Counted from the first letter of the stretch, positions 46,600-58,969 are shown. The stretch: 64,000 nucleotides of DNA from Serinus canaria (GCF_022539315.1 NC_066313.1:22853059-22917058); one strand, 5' to 3'. Translations and numbers: made by a program. Notes: a model not told the origin generated them from the letters alone.

Positions 46600-47560
46600 T
46601 GGGAATGAGAAAATGGAAGTAAACTCTGAGATAATACTGCACTCAAGGAGGTGGAACAAAAGAACTTTCACCCCAGAATGTTTAAAGAACTGATTAGGGA
46701 TATTGTAGGATAAGCTGCAAGAATCTTAGTACATCTGTCAATATAGAAGGGTATTATACAATGGAAGAATATCTGATTTAAAATAATACAAGTAAGGGGG
46801 AAAAAAGTGATCTGGGCAACTACAGATTTAGGTATATGATCCTGGTGGTATGCAAGACATGCAGAAGCAATTAAAGACATAAAGGCAAGTGGAAAATAAA
46901 ATAAAATGCATTATGGATTTTCCAAAAGCTGAAAAAAACCCTGATTGCCTTTTCAGATAGCTGATTTTTAAACAAAAGAAATGCAGTAAAGACTAATCTA
47001 TCACCATTTAAGTAAAACATTGGATACAGTGTCTGATTATTAATCCAGGGTCTGATTATTAGTTAAGATGTAAATGAAGGCATCAGTAAAGAATTTTTAG
47101 GGAGAGAATTAATTGATGAAAGATCTTTCCACTGGTCAGGCTGAAAGGGAAATTTATTAATAGAGCTCCTTAAGGAGTGAGAACAATTTTGTTTAATATT
47201 TTCATGACTGATCTTAACATAAAAGTAAGAGTCTGCTTTTGAAGTGGACTGATGACACATAGAAAATACTGTCAATGTAGAAAGTGGGAGATGAATAAAC
47301 AAAAATCTGCCTCACCTTGAGGACTGGTCAAACAGAAATGAGAAAAGCACAAAGTGCAATGACAGACACTATAGCAAAAGTTTCTCGTGTGAGTGGGGAG
47401 CTCGTTAGCTGGAAAGAACAGTGGAGCAGCTGGACTTGGGAGCAGCTGCACATCACAGGGTGACTCTGTAGTGACACAGTAATGGAGATGTCACTGCAAA
47501 AAGCACAGGTAGAGATCTCATCTGAAAGAGGGCATAATTCTGGTTACCTACTTTGAAGAA
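46600..47560 (+). repeat. Ancient CR1-type LINE, ORF2 fragment
   Basis: The plus-strand order follows the reverse transcriptase part of old amniote CR1. It shows CCCAGAATGTTTAAAGAACTG, then AGCTGCAAGAATCTTAGTA, GATCTGGGCAACTACAGATT, GTATGCAAGACATG and TTATGGATTTTCCAAAAG. It continues with TTTAATATTTTCATGACTGA, GTGGACTGATGACACA, GACTTGGGAGCAGCTGCACA and AGATCTCATCTGAAAGAGGG, ending near AATTCTGGTTACC. Stops and indels run throughout, and the family's 'YADD'-type catalytic box is not recoverable by eye. It resembles turtle-like CR1 more than bird CR1, so it probably predates the bird radiation. No intact 3' tail follows. Confidence 0.78.
47031..47061. repeat. 19-bp imperfect tandem repeat within the ancient CR1
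   Basis: GTCTGATTATTA occurs at 47031-47042 and 47050-47061, a 19-base period. It is a small duplication arising after the insertion of the surrounding CR1 fragment. Confidence 0.8.
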
Positions 47561-48895
47561 ATCTTGCTCTGGTTTTGGTTTGAACTCTCTGCTTGTATGA
47601 ACTAAGGCTAAGAAATTTTAAGTTAGGGGGTCGCTAAAGAGCTGACTTTATTTTTCACTTTTTAAACTGTTCCCCAGATTAGGATGGGATGTTCCTGGTT
47701 CTGCCAAAACACTTAATTATACAGAGAGTAACCGATCTCTCTTTTCCTCCATTTGTGTGAAAGTTTGCAATGGCAAGAAGCAATACAGAATTGCAGCCTC
47801 CACTGGATCTGTACCAATTTATTCTGACCAGGAATTTGATCCCTCTGCTTTTTCTCCTGATGAGGAAATCAGATCCTTTCGCCTTTTCACCCATACAAGT
47901 AACTCAGGCCTTCAATTTAGCCCACCACCCCAACCCTTGTTGCTATAGATGAAGAGATAAATGCTACAAAAGCAGCACTGGAGTAGAAATCCTTGATAAA
48001 CAAATCTTCTTGCATGAATAGAAGAACATGTAGTTCTCATAAAAATGGTAATTAGAGCCCAGCATGAGGAAGCTGATTTTTTCATAGAAATAATAATAAT
48101 AATAAAATTTTTAAAAAAGTCTCCAAGACCATTCATTGAGGAGGAAGTTATATTTGCCTGCATTATTACTCTTATTATTGTATTACCACTAATAACAATG
48201 ATAAGGCTCTTGCTAAGGGACAGGACCTTCTATGTAACCAAGTAAACAGCCCAAAAAAGGACTTCCCTTAAGGCATATCTTCAAATAATAGACACAATTG
48301 ACAGATCTGCTTACAGACCACTGCAAGGTACCAGCTGATTGCTTCTCTCTAGTAATTGTATAATTTGCTTTTACCTTGCCAGTTCCACTGGTGCCATGGA
48401 ATGACAAAGCTGGCATTTGCATCAGCAGACATTTTCTGGTCCTGAAAATTCTTCCCATAACTTCTCTCTCAACCCGTCTTTCCATCCCCATCTCCTCCAT
48501 CTATTTATTTGGTCCTTCCTTCCCCCACCCCAGCATAATGCTTGCAGAAGGCACCACTGTTAATTTAGCCAGGAAATGGTTTGATAGTGATAGGGAAATA
48601 AATTGATCAAACCTTTTGAACAGCAGCCATAGGAAGAAAGAAACACCCCCAGCCATTTCACAGTGACCTCTCCCTGTGCTTAAAGAAAACTCATAAGCTC
48701 TCAGCACGAATTAGCATGGCCTCATTATAAAAACAGAATTGGGGTCAGAAGAAACTAAGATGGGTAAGGGGAAAAAAAAATCCCATCAAAAGCAACATCT
48801 GAGAAAGAAATGCCCTAAATGGGGAGGGCAAAAAAAGGAAAGCTTCAGAGACGAGGAAGGAGCTAGAGATAGAAGGGAAGTAAACACAGCTTTTG
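47561..48895. other. Non-coding stretch, no supported gene
   Basis: Includes a short (AAT)n run at about 48088-48105. Overlapping frames on both strands at 48.2-48.6 kb (up to 95 codons) have no known domain. Confidence 0.5.
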
Positions 48896-48986
48896 TAAAA
48901 AAACCAAAAAACAACAACCACCCCAAAAAAACCCCAAACAAACTACAAAAAATCACCACCAACAAACAAAAAACAAACAAACAAAT
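48896..48986. repeat. A/C-only simple repeat, (CAAA)n-like
   Basis: Ninety bases composed almost entirely of A and C, grading into CAAACAAACAAA at its right end. It opens a Lys/Asn/Thr/Pro-rich stretch in the 137-codon plus frame 48739-49152, which is therefore low-complexity and not a gene. Confidence 0.93.
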
Positions 48987-50347
48987 GCTCCACACAGTCT
49001 TGATGTCACACTGGACATTCCTGCAGAAAAGAGTTTATGTATTTGCATCCTTCATGAATTGCTATTCCAAACCCATTTGCAATCATTGCTGCCACGACGG
49101 CCTGGTCAAGCCATTGCTGTTTGATGGCCTGTGGAAAAGGGGGCTGTCTTGAAGACTTTAGTTGCACAGTCTGAACGTGCAACTAAAGTGCAGTCAACTG
49201 CACTGCTGACATTCAGTGTGGAAAAGACCTATTTTTTTCTACCTGAGCTGTATTTATTTTACCTGCATGACATCACTCTGCACTGTGGTAGTGGTGACTG
49301 ACCCCAGCTATGCTGAAGCTCCTTTGTAATGACACCAAGCACCCCAGTGCTGACATCAGTCACCAGCAAAAAAACCCCAGCAGCTAACTACAAAAATTTC
49401 CACACACTTAGCTGCAAAAGGAAAGTACTAGAGGGTCCTACTGTCAGTTTGCTCTCCAGTTTGCCATGGAGAGAGGGTGACTCAGCTGAGGTCCCCATCT
49501 AGGGGACCTGTACAAGCACAGCTGCTGGCCTGACAGGTCTCCCTGCCTGGGCAGCTGGGCAGCTGTGCTGCAGCAGCCCCTCTCCACAGGCCCTCTACTC
49601 ACATTGGGCAGCTCTTTCTGCCTCCACTGCCTTGGAGGAAGGTACTTGGGAAAGGAGCTCCTTTTTCTCTCCACACTCTCAGGAGCTTTACAACCCCCTC
49701 TCAAAAGGCAGAGATATTTATACACGCCACTTGGGCATTAATAACTATCCCACCCATCCCCATGGCTGACCCACAAGAGCCTTGAACCACACTTGGGAGC
49801 AGGTCATGGTGACTTTGAAGGCAGGAGGAGGAGGGGCAACGTGCCTTGCTCAGGGTCTCAGGCACGCATGGAGGCAGCATCACTGTCTCCTCTATGGCAG
49901 CTTATAAGACTAGCTCTGACTTCCTCACAGGAAAAGGTAATAATAGTAGTCATGAAAGTTTTTGCTACAAGAAAAAAGCTCAGAATCAGAAACCCACTCA
50001 TTCAGTTTTATGAGAAAGAGACACAATGAAGAGGCTCTGACATTTTCTTCCCATCCCTACTGCAGACCTGCAAGCCACTCTCCCAAACCTCTTGGCCATC
50101 CAGCCTTTTTTTCCTTCCAGACAGAGACAGGCTGTGGCTTGCTGCCATCAGATAGCACAGCTCTATTGGCATTGGGCTTTGTCGTGCTGCCTTTGCCCTG
50201 ACAGGTGGCAGCAGGGATAGAAAGAAGCCGGCAAGGCAGAAAATGTTACAAACCAATTGAGTCAGCAGCCTAGCAGATCTGTCACTTCATTCTTTTCCCC
50301 CTCTTTTAAATTATTTAAAAAATTATTTTATTTTATTAATTCTGCCT
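48987..50347. other. Non-coding stretch, no supported gene
   Basis: Apart from the hairpins at 49.16 kb there is no named repeat. The part at 49.44-49.90 kb is GC-richer and yields a 93-codon minus frame without a recognisable domain. A very AT-rich segment (TTTAAATTATTTAAAAAATTA) lies at about 50306-50340. Confidence 0.5.
49155..49203. repeat. Two adjacent perfect hairpins
   Basis: First: ACTTTAGTTGCAC (49155-49167), a 9-base loop, then GTGCAACTAAAGT (49177-49189), a perfect 13-bp stem. Second: GTGCAG (49188-49193), loop TCAA, CTGCAC (49198-49203). They overlap by two bases. The flanks do not extend the first stem, so a microRNA precursor is unlikely. A template-switch origin or a small decayed terminal-inverted-repeat element is possible. 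Confidence 0.93.
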
Positions 50348-50375
50348 GGGGGAGTGGAGGGGGTGAATGGGGGGG
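50348..50375 (+). other. G-rich quadruplex-capable motif
   Basis: G5 (50348-50352), G5 (50359-50363) and G7 (50369-50375), separated by 6 and 5 bases. The last run can supply two G3 blocks, so a three-tetrad quadruplex is possible. It abuts an AT-rich segment on the left and an A9 tract on the right, an abrupt change in composition. Confidence 0.7.
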
Positions 50376-50915
50376 TGAAGGAATATAAATGAAAAAAAAA
50401 TACAAATAGGACCTTGAGTTTATTTACTCCAATACTATCCCTGATCATTCTGATCCTTAAACCACTCTGCTGCACAGCAGCAGGACCTTCCAGCATCAGT
50501 ATTAATGCTCCTTGCTCATGGCAGTGGCAACTGGAGGTGGAATTTCATAATTCAGAGGCAAAAATTAAAAGGAAAATTTGAGAGAGAAGGAATAGAGCTC
50601 CTGTATTTGCTCAGTCTGCTGAGTAAAAACCCCTCAGTCAATTCTACAACTGCCTACCATTAGCAAAGGATCAGAAATCAAGTGTGATTTGAGAATTACC
50701 TCCCATACTGAGCAAGAGTATGGGTTTGAAAACTAAAATTCAGGCTAGTCAAATACCTGAAAAGCAGTGTCATCTAGTCTCAGCAAGATCCAAGTACAAC
50801 AATGTCCGTGTTTTTGGTGTTGGTTGCTATAGGATATGGCCAGTCCAGGATAATTACTCTTGTGGCATAGAATGGACGTGGCAAATCTACCTTGATAAAG
50901 GTGGCCCTAAAGATT

Positions 50916-50938
50916 AAAACAAACAAACAAACAAACAA
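50916..50938. repeat. (AAAC)n microsatellite
   Basis: About five and a half AAAC units. There is no recognisable retroposon directly upstream, so it is treated as a free-standing simple repeat. Confidence 0.92.
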
Positions 50939-52735
50939 CTTATCCCCTTCCTAGAAATGCTGGACACTTGCCTAAAAAAAAAAGATTTCTTTAAAAAAAG
51001 CCCCACATAGTGATTTTTCTTTTCCACTCTCTCCATTCCTTTTAATATAAATCTCCTCTGTCGACCCAGAAGACCCAGAAACTTCCTTTAAAAAGAAAAT
51101 AACAGGAGGCTGGGTTTCCATGTAATAGAATGTCACCGAGAGCTGCAACTTTAAGAAATATACCAACTATAACAACACTCCTGAAAAAAACCCCTGAAAT
51201 TGGCAACATTATTAGGTCTATGAGTCACAGGGGCAAGACACATCAAGCACCAACTCCAGCAGGTATTCCTGAACCCTGTCCCATGGAAACTCCCCAACTG
51301 GTGTTTGGAAGGGGATGTTAAGCAGGTCCCAAACGTAGCATATCTGTGTTAACCTGGCACTGCTCTAGAGACCAGCTGGGCAGTCCTGCAGGGCCCTGGG
51401 TTAGGACAGGTCTGGGGTTGCCCAAATGAACATCATCTGGGTTACATGTGCAAGCCAAGGCAGAGCACCAGAGCTGCTGACTGCAGCTCCACATCGAGGG
51501 GGGCTGCCAGAGAGAGAACAAGGGGGCAAGGACACTGTGGGAAGGCATGGTAATGTCTCACAGAGGAGATTCTGTAAAACATCATTTCACATGGAGTAAT
51601 GTTTGGATACCTGAGTCTAATCATGGAGTTAACAGCCCTTATTTGCACAACCTCACATACACACACAGTGGTGTATAGGATACAAATCAAACCTCTGTCT
51701 ACTTACAAACAGCATCCAGGCTATTAGGACACAGCAAGCAGCAGACCAGCCAGGATCGTACAAAGGAAAACATTTCATCTTCCAGCTCTCTATAGGGTAC
51801 CAAGAGACATGTTTTGCACCAAAAGACTTGCTCCCTTTTCATCATTTTCTGTTTCTGCCCTTGCTGTCAGTGCAGACTGGCCCAAGAGAAGGGATTTTTA
51901 GTGCTTGCTGATGCTTTGTTGTTTAATCAGATGGCTGCTGGAATCAAGGTTTGCTGGTTGAAGAGGCAGCTGAGCAGGGACTTTCAGAGAGCAGAAATGT
52001 CAGTCGGCCTCTTGGGAGACAATCCCTAATCCTTCTAGAACTCCTCCAGACATCCTTATTTCTTGATTTGCATTTTAAATGGCCAGGGGAAAATGGGGTG
52101 CCTTTAAAATAAATAAATAAGTGAAAGCATCAGAATGAGGTGAGTGTGTCTCTTAAGCTGCTGACAACCCATCTGTCTGAATTCCACCTAGCACTTACCA
52201 CACAGAAGAGCAAAGCAGGGCAAAAATAATTTAAAATTTGGCATGGATGTCAGTGAGTAGATACAGATACTGAGTAAGAAATAGCAGAGATCACTCCTTT
52301 TTCTTACCAGCCACATTTCCAGAAAGCCCACAGTGCTCCTGACTTAATGAAACACAGATTTCTTCCAACACTCAGTCATCCCCAACTGTTTCAGTGCACC
52401 TCTGCCTGGCTTCAGAGAATTCCTGTTATCTCAGTCCCTACTGAGCCTCTTCTGTCACATCTGGTGCAGTAGTTGTGCAAAATGGGAAAAATCCTAACTA
52501 AAAACCAAACACACACCTGAAAGTCTTCCAGGTCTGTCTTAGAACAATGTCAAATTAAGGTGAAATACAAGTCAATCTAACCTGAAGGATTTCTCTCTAA
52601 AACTTTTGAGTTGAAATTTCAGTTGCATTGCAACTGAAGAGTGTAACAACTGATACTCCTGGAGCAAAACTCATTATTTTGATTTCTACAGCAGCAGAAA
52701 CTTGTGCTGGAATGTCATTTGCCCAGGCCAGTAAA

Positions 52736-52747
52736 TGACACGTGTCA
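52736..52747. promoter_or_regulatory. Perfect palindrome containing an E-box
   Basis: TGACACGTGTCA combines the CACGTG E-box core, bound by bHLH-ZIP factors, with two inverted TGACA half-sites like those of TALE homeodomain factors. It is a plausible protein-binding site, but a 12-base palindrome alone is weak evidence. Confidence 0.35.
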
Positions 52748-54197
52748 GTAGTCATGCAGTTTGTGGTACTTTCCCTGTTAAATCAAGTCTGAGCTTGAAT
52801 CTCTCTATAATTACAATCTATGTTTCAGAAACCCTACTTCCCTAACAATTAAGCTAATTGTACTATCTTCAACACAAAGTTGGCAGACCCCTTGAAAGCT
52901 GCTTTCTAGCCATGGCTGATTTTACAAATCAGCAAGGAGTAATGCAAGGAGTTTGCTTTTACAAAAGCAAGTGAATAGAATACTGGAAAAAAATTTCAGA
53001 GCGGCTCTGTGAGACAGAGAGGCACTATGACTCCTGTGCTATGAATGGAAATCGAGGCAAGGGGATTTCCCAATGTGCCAAGAGAATGTCCAATCTCTGT
53101 GGCTGCACTAACCTTGTTGTAGCCACTGGAATGGATGTCCCCACCTCTTGGCATTGTGTTGGCATTGTGACACTGGACCTGTTCTTAATGAAACACAGAG
53201 GCAGAAGCCCCGACTTCCTCACTTGTAACAGAGCCCTGACTGCTTTCTCAAAGATTGGCATTGTAAGATGGGTCTCGTGACCTAGTTCTAACTCGCTGCA
53301 TTATCCATTTACCTCTCTGCTTCCTTTGACCCCGTTCCCCTTCCCCGCTGGTGGGTAGATGCATTTTCAAAGTGACCTTTCTTGCTGCTGCTCACTAACA
53401 AAGAAGAGCAGTGAAGAATACCACTTCAGATGGGAGACAGGGCTGGAGAAACCATCCAAAATGGTACCCCCCTGAAAGCATGTATCTTCTAATTAAGAAA
53501 ATGTGAAATCAGCCTTTTAGCTCTAACCAATGGGTATCAGGGATATTTTCTTCAATGGAACAGAACTCCATGCCTACTTTTACATAGTGCTACCCTCTGC
53601 AAAATAGCAATCACAGGAAGAACTGGGTTCAATTGTGGTCCATGCAAAGAATCCCCCATGAACAGTCAGGCTCTTGAAAAGCTTTGAGAGAGGACGGCCA
53701 GTGAGTTCATCTCTTTACAACCCAGTGGCTCAAAGAGACATCTTTGCCTTCAGTCAGCACTCAGATGTACCGCAAGGTTTCCCTTTGTGAAACAGAATAG
53801 ACGTCGCCAACGACAGCGAGCATTGTCCATGCGGGCATAAAGCAATATTTGGACATGCTGAATGGTTTCCTAAGATGAGAAAAAGTGCTGAAGAAACACT
53901 AAATTATGACAGATGGGAGCCCTAGAAATGCAACTACCCCCAAACTGGAAAATGAAAAGCCGGCACAAAGGGCAGGCATAACAATAGAATTTAGGCATAA
54001 CGGAATACACGCCATTTAATGCAGAGTGCACTGAAGCTTCGATACATAAGTCAAAATCCTAGCCATTAAATAGCCTCATTTAAAAAGTTTTAAAGCAATT
54101 AAAATAAATTAGAAACTTCACAGGAGGACAAAATCACTGAAAAGGATAAGAAGCACTTTATGCCAGGCTCTGCTTCTGACAGTGTTGTGCCCATGAG

Positions 54198-54386
54198 GCC
54201 AGATTTTTATTTGAGAAGAGCTTGGGGGCAGATTTTCAAGGGCTCTGCACCAATAATTAGGGACAGATTTTTCCAAACTGCTCAGCTTCCATTATCTAAA
54301 CAAAGGCCAGATATACCAAAGTGCTCAGGGCCCAGCAATTTCTAGTGTGACAGTTATTGTCACAACATAGCCAGATTTTTCAGGAA
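54198..54386. repeat. Five-fold degenerate motif array, probably an ancient amniote repeat
   Basis: A motif near GGCCAGATTTTTCAAA recurs five times: at 54198 (CCAGATTTTTATTTGAG), 54227 (GGGCAGATTTTCAAG), 54261 (GGACAGATTTTTCCAAA), 54305 (GGCCAGATATACCAAAG) and 54369 (AGCCAGATTTTTCAGG). Several copies are followed by a GCTC(A)GCNCC-like block. The spacing is irregular, 29 to 64 bases. The phrase recalls an old repeat of reptile genomes with 'GGGCCAGATTTTCAAAAGTGCTCAGCACC'. I cannot name the family. The 61-codon frame over it is incidental. Confidence 0.55.
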
Positions 54387-57300
54387 CGTGACCATTTATT
54401 CCCTGTCTGTTGAAGAAGGAAGTGGCCTATTTAAAGGCCATCTTCGAGGTTTTGTTCACTGGCATGTTGGAAGTAGATGATTTTTCAGTCCCAGTAACAG
54501 TGAGAGGGCTCCAACTTTGCCAAGTCTGAGACAGCATGGTCTTGAAAGACGAGTGGAATAAACCCTGCTGCTTTTGGTCTGTTTTCCCTAATTCCTGCTC
54601 AAGAGACATCTATCATCAACCTCCATATGAAGCATTTTGGAGCTGACTGCAGAAGCAAACTTGTGAAATTATAATGCTGCCTCCAGCCATTTTGCAGAGC
54701 TAGATACATCATTTGTGGCACAACAGTTAGGAGCCTTTCTAAGAAAGAGAAAAATCCCTTAGCAATGCTGCTGATAGAGAAGAGAGGAGAACAGGACTCT
54801 TTCAGCTTTTAAGCTGGCAATAGCTCAACTCGGAAAAGAAACACCTACAGCCAGGCCACAGACCACCAGGCTTGAAAACTGCAGGGAGTTTGTTTCCTCT
54901 CAGGTCATCCTGACATGGATGTTGCAATTCCTCCTAGAGCCAAAGTCATCTGGATCAGGGCTGCTGTACATGCAGAAACAGTACTTAACAAAACCAAACT
55001 TTGTAACTCAGCAATGCCTACTTGCCCCCAAAGTGGGGGCATTTGGAAAGAAACTTTCTATTAGATCATTTTTCCCTCAAAAGTAACTACTGTTCTTTCA
55101 GAAAAACAAGTTGGTGAACTTGTCCAGTGCCTTACATGTCTGTCTCTGTCAGAACACTACACCTGCTCTGGTGAGCACTGTACCTGCCCAAGGGAGTGAG
55201 TCAATGACCAGTGCCTCCAAACAGACCACTCCACAGCAACGATGCTCTGGTAAAGGACCAAAAGTGAGGTTCTAGCTCTAAGAAAGTTCAAGATGGCTTT
55301 GAAACAGTGAGAGTTCCCAACAGTCTGTTACCAACTCTTGAACCCTCATGGCTTTGTAATGGGTACAATGAGGTGTCTGAATCTAGTTCTAACCAGGATT
55401 AAGCAGCAGCTGCAGCACACCACAGAGCACATGGAAAAGGATACTCTCAATTAGACCTGAGGTCCTGCGTACCCAAAACAGAATAATAAGACAGGTACAT
55501 CTAAGTTACTTAAATGTTCTCTGATATTTTAGATTTTCTCTTGTGTCTGTCTTCTAAAATTTATTTAAAACAATCAGAAAAAGAATGGAATGTGGATCAA
55601 AAAGTTCTCTTCATACTTATGCCTTCCATATCCATTTTTACCAATGGGAAATTAAAACCCACTGCTAGTAGAGCTCCATTAAAGCACCTAAAAGTTACGG
55701 TCAGACTAGGAAAACTGGGTAACTCAGGTGATGGGAGGACACTAGTGCTCCTAGTTCACCAGTGGTTCTGTGGTAGCTTGATGTCCTTGCAATTTAATCA
55801 CACATTTGATAACCTCTAACAGGTGGATTTGAGAGCAACCCATTCAGTGCCTTACAGAGAGAAAACAGAGGGCACTGAAGAAATTGCTGTCAAAAAAAAA
55901 AAAAATCTCAGAAAAGACAAGGGGGCAGTGAAGAGGAACACGCTCCTTTGCTGCTCATTGTTATACAAAATCTGAGAAGACATCCCTGCCTGGAATTAAG
56001 TGTTAGCAATTGTATACTATAGAGAATAATACAGCACAGTAAAGTACACCAGAGAGAACCATTGTGACACATTCCTGTTGGACCCAGTTTATTCTAAGAA
56101 AAAAAAACAAAAAAAAAAAAACCAAAAGAAAAGTAAAGAAAAGAAAAATTTAAAAAATATTTAATTCCTGTTGTCCAGGCTTGAAAGGAAGTATTTTTTT
56201 CTGCTTTGCCACCTTCACCCATTGTAACTGCACCAGAAATTCCTAATTTCCTTCACTGCAGAGCAGCAAGCAGGTGCATAGCAGGATGTGTATTAGACCA
56301 CACCATCCCTCCTTTATGCTGCCTGTTCCCTGTGGGGGCAAGATAATTACATCCACCCTAAGAAAACATCAATATTTTATTTTTAATGAGCTGGGCAGAC
56401 CCAATTATCTCAGTAGGCTGTTAATAAGTGAAATTGTGAAGTACGGCTGCCGCTTTGATGGAAACAGAGTCATCTCTGAAATGGGAATTTCTGACACACA
56501 GAGTATTAAATAAGATGCCAGACTGCTGGAAGTTAGTCAGAGAAAAACTGCATAAGAAAGAAAATTTGCCTTAGTAGCAAGTCTCGGTATTAAAAGATAA
56601 TAAGTCAAAACACAAAGAATCATCATATCAGCTTAAAAATCACAACTCCTGAAATAATAATGTATAGAGTTTTTCAGTACCGTTCTCATTATTGATGTTT
56701 TGTGTTTCATATCACCAAGTTTCTTCTTCCCCCAGCGATAAGAAAGGCCTTTCCTTTTTTTTTTTTTAAGAAGTAAACATTCTTATGGAAACAACTTAAA
56801 AAGTAAGGTTTAAGGTAAAAAAACCCAAAAAGTATGAAAAGAATTGCCATCATTGTGTGGTGGACTGAACCACACATTGGCAGGGAAAGGACATTTTTCC
56901 TTGTACTTTCACAAGACATTTGGCTCAGGAAGCACCTTAATCACTTGCGCTTCCCTTCCCTCTCTATGCCCTCAGAATACTCCCTTTTCATTCACATGTG
57001 AAAAAGCAGATAAAATAAAGTAAATCTCAAAAGATCAATGGATTAATTTTTTAGAATACACAAAACTTACTAACCACATTGACAACAACACAAACTGGAG
57101 AGATAATTCAAAATGTGATGGAAAAAATATAAACATGCCTTCCCGCTCGAGGTTTTGCATGCAACTGAACTCTATTAGAACAGAGAGCCTGGTACAGACT
57201 CATAATTCAAATTTTATTTTCCTATTTAAGATTAATTCCAATTCCAAAATACAGTGAAGATAATTTATTCTCCAAGCAATATAGTAGATATTAATCATAA

Positions 57301-58969
57301 AGTGAAATCTATAAGCATTTCATTTCCTCTTGAATCTCAACACATATGTTATTTTCATAAACCAGAGAACCAGAGTTAAAAATCCAGTTTCAGTCTCAGA
57401 TTACCATGAGATTACTTAGTTTTTCAAATCTCAGACGATTTAGGATACTTTTTTTTTTGGAAGAGGATAATCATAAACATGCAAATGGTGCTGTGCTCTG
57501 CTCTCCAGTAAAGCCAATCCCCACCACTGCAAAAAATCCAATTTAAGTGTATTTGGCAGATGTGCTGGAATGCTCAATACAGTTTGTTGTCCAACCCATA
57601 AATGCAGATAATATAAATGTGGTTACAAGCACCAGTCAAGCCACACGTGAGCCTTGAGCTCTTACCCATGTGAAGTGGTTCTTCCTCCCATTCCAGTCAC
57701 TTCACTAGAGCAGTGGTGCTATTAGTGAAACAAAGGTAGTCTTTGGGAATCAGGGTATTCAGTCCAATCTCCAAAGGAATGGTTGCTCCTAAGAGAAAGC
57801 CAGCCTCTGGTTCTACATCTGACACACCAGCTCTCGATTTTATCATTCCTTTTCCCCTTTAATAATTCTGACAAATGTCGAACAATTCTAAACCTGGCTC
57901 TGTAGCTATGGCCCTCATGAAATGAAATGCATGTATTAGTGTAATAATTGTACTGACATTCCAGACACTCAGCCACATGACCTTGCAATTCATTTTAAAG
58001 GGCAAGAGCAGAATTAGCATCCTCAGCCAGCTCAGTGAAATAAACATAAACCATATAGTAACAAAGGGAGAAAAGGGAGAACAAAACAAAAAGAGAAAAA
58101 AGAAAAAGTTTGCAAATTTTGAACTCCCCTAATCAGTTCTGTTCCACTAAAAGCTGAGCTTCTTAAGACTTCTTTCTGCCTTTACTGCCCATCCTAATCA
58201 TAAAAATCAGACATTTAATTCCAGAAAGATGCAAAGGCACAATACACACTTTGATCCAAAGCTGTTTCTTCTTGCTGGACTCCAAAAACAGTTTTCAGGC
58301 TTCCAAAGGCTCTTTGCCAGCTCTGATTAGAAGCCACACTGGCTGACACAGTAATTGCTCTATAATCATATCTTCAGTACCCTGACCTGGTTTATGCATA
58401 CAATCTATATTCTAATAGCAGTCAACAGGTCACCAGTTAATAAAAATACCATTAACATCCCCCTGTGAGTAAGAAAGAGAGATATTCATCTCACTAGGCC
58501 AGTGGTGGGCCAATATAATTTCTGTGGCTGTTAGTGTAATTAATTCTGCTGGCATGTGGAGCTCTCTGGAGGACAATGCAAGCACGGAATGACCTTGCTG
58601 TGAGTCCTCACTGGTGGTTCTGTGGTGGGCCCAAAGATTTGCAGGGACTCAGGTCAGAGTGGGTATTTCCCACAGCCTGACCTCTCAAAAAAATAGAAGC
58701 TTATAATTTCTAGGATGGTGTAGAGCACATCTGGCTTTGACTGTAAAACAAAGGCAGGGATGGCCACAGCATGGGTAGCCAGAACTGGCATCCTGCATTC
58801 AGCAGTGTCTAAAGGGCAGGCAAAGGGAGACAAAGGGAGCAACAAAGGCAGTCAGGCATTCTCCAGTTAGGCAAGTGCTGAGGAAATTAATTTTTGAATG
58901 GAGAGGCAATACTTCCATTCAGCCTAAATGTCATCCAAGTAAATATAGTTTGTGCGGCACGTGTTGCAG
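54387..58969. other. Non-coding stretch, no supported gene
   Basis: Frames up to 101 codons (55514-55819, +), none recognisable. An A-rich tract at 56.10 kb is listed separately. An A13 run is at about 55893 and a T16 run at about 56754. The segment 56.34-56.52 kb (ATAATTACATC, TTTTAATGAG, CCAATTATC, GTTAATAAG) is repeat-free with several homeodomain cores. A purine-rich tract lies at about 58065-58105. Confidence 0.5.
56099..56158. repeat. A-rich tract
   Basis: About 60 bases of A with scattered C and G. I see no recognisable processed pseudogene upstream on the plus strand, so it is called simple repeat and not a retroposon tail. Confidence 0.9.

Larger units (their letters stand above)
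50376..54197. other. Non-coding stretch, no supported gene
   Basis: No dispersed repeat recognised except the AAAC microsatellite. At 53148-53169 TTGGCATTGTG is repeated in tandem. At 52736-52747 there is a perfect palindrome TGACACGTGTCA. The part at 53.98-54.13 kb is AT-rich, repeat-free and full of TTTAAT/AATTAA cores. Confidence 0.5.

Noticed and set aside
48896..48986. Possible nuclear copy of a bird mitochondrial control region (A/C-rich end)
   Set aside because: Only the simple-repeat texture is similar. Neither flank reads as mitochondrial tRNA or control-region sequence.
48739..49152. 137-codon Lys-rich plus-strand frame
   Set aside because: Its middle is the A/C simple repeat at 48896-48986, and the rest has no known domain.
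49155..49203. microRNA precursor
   Set aside because: The stem stops at 13 bp and the flanking bases do not pair, so a 22-base duplex is not available.
56099..56158. Poly-A tail of a processed pseudogene
   Set aside because: No recognisable gene-derived sequence or target-site duplication next to it.
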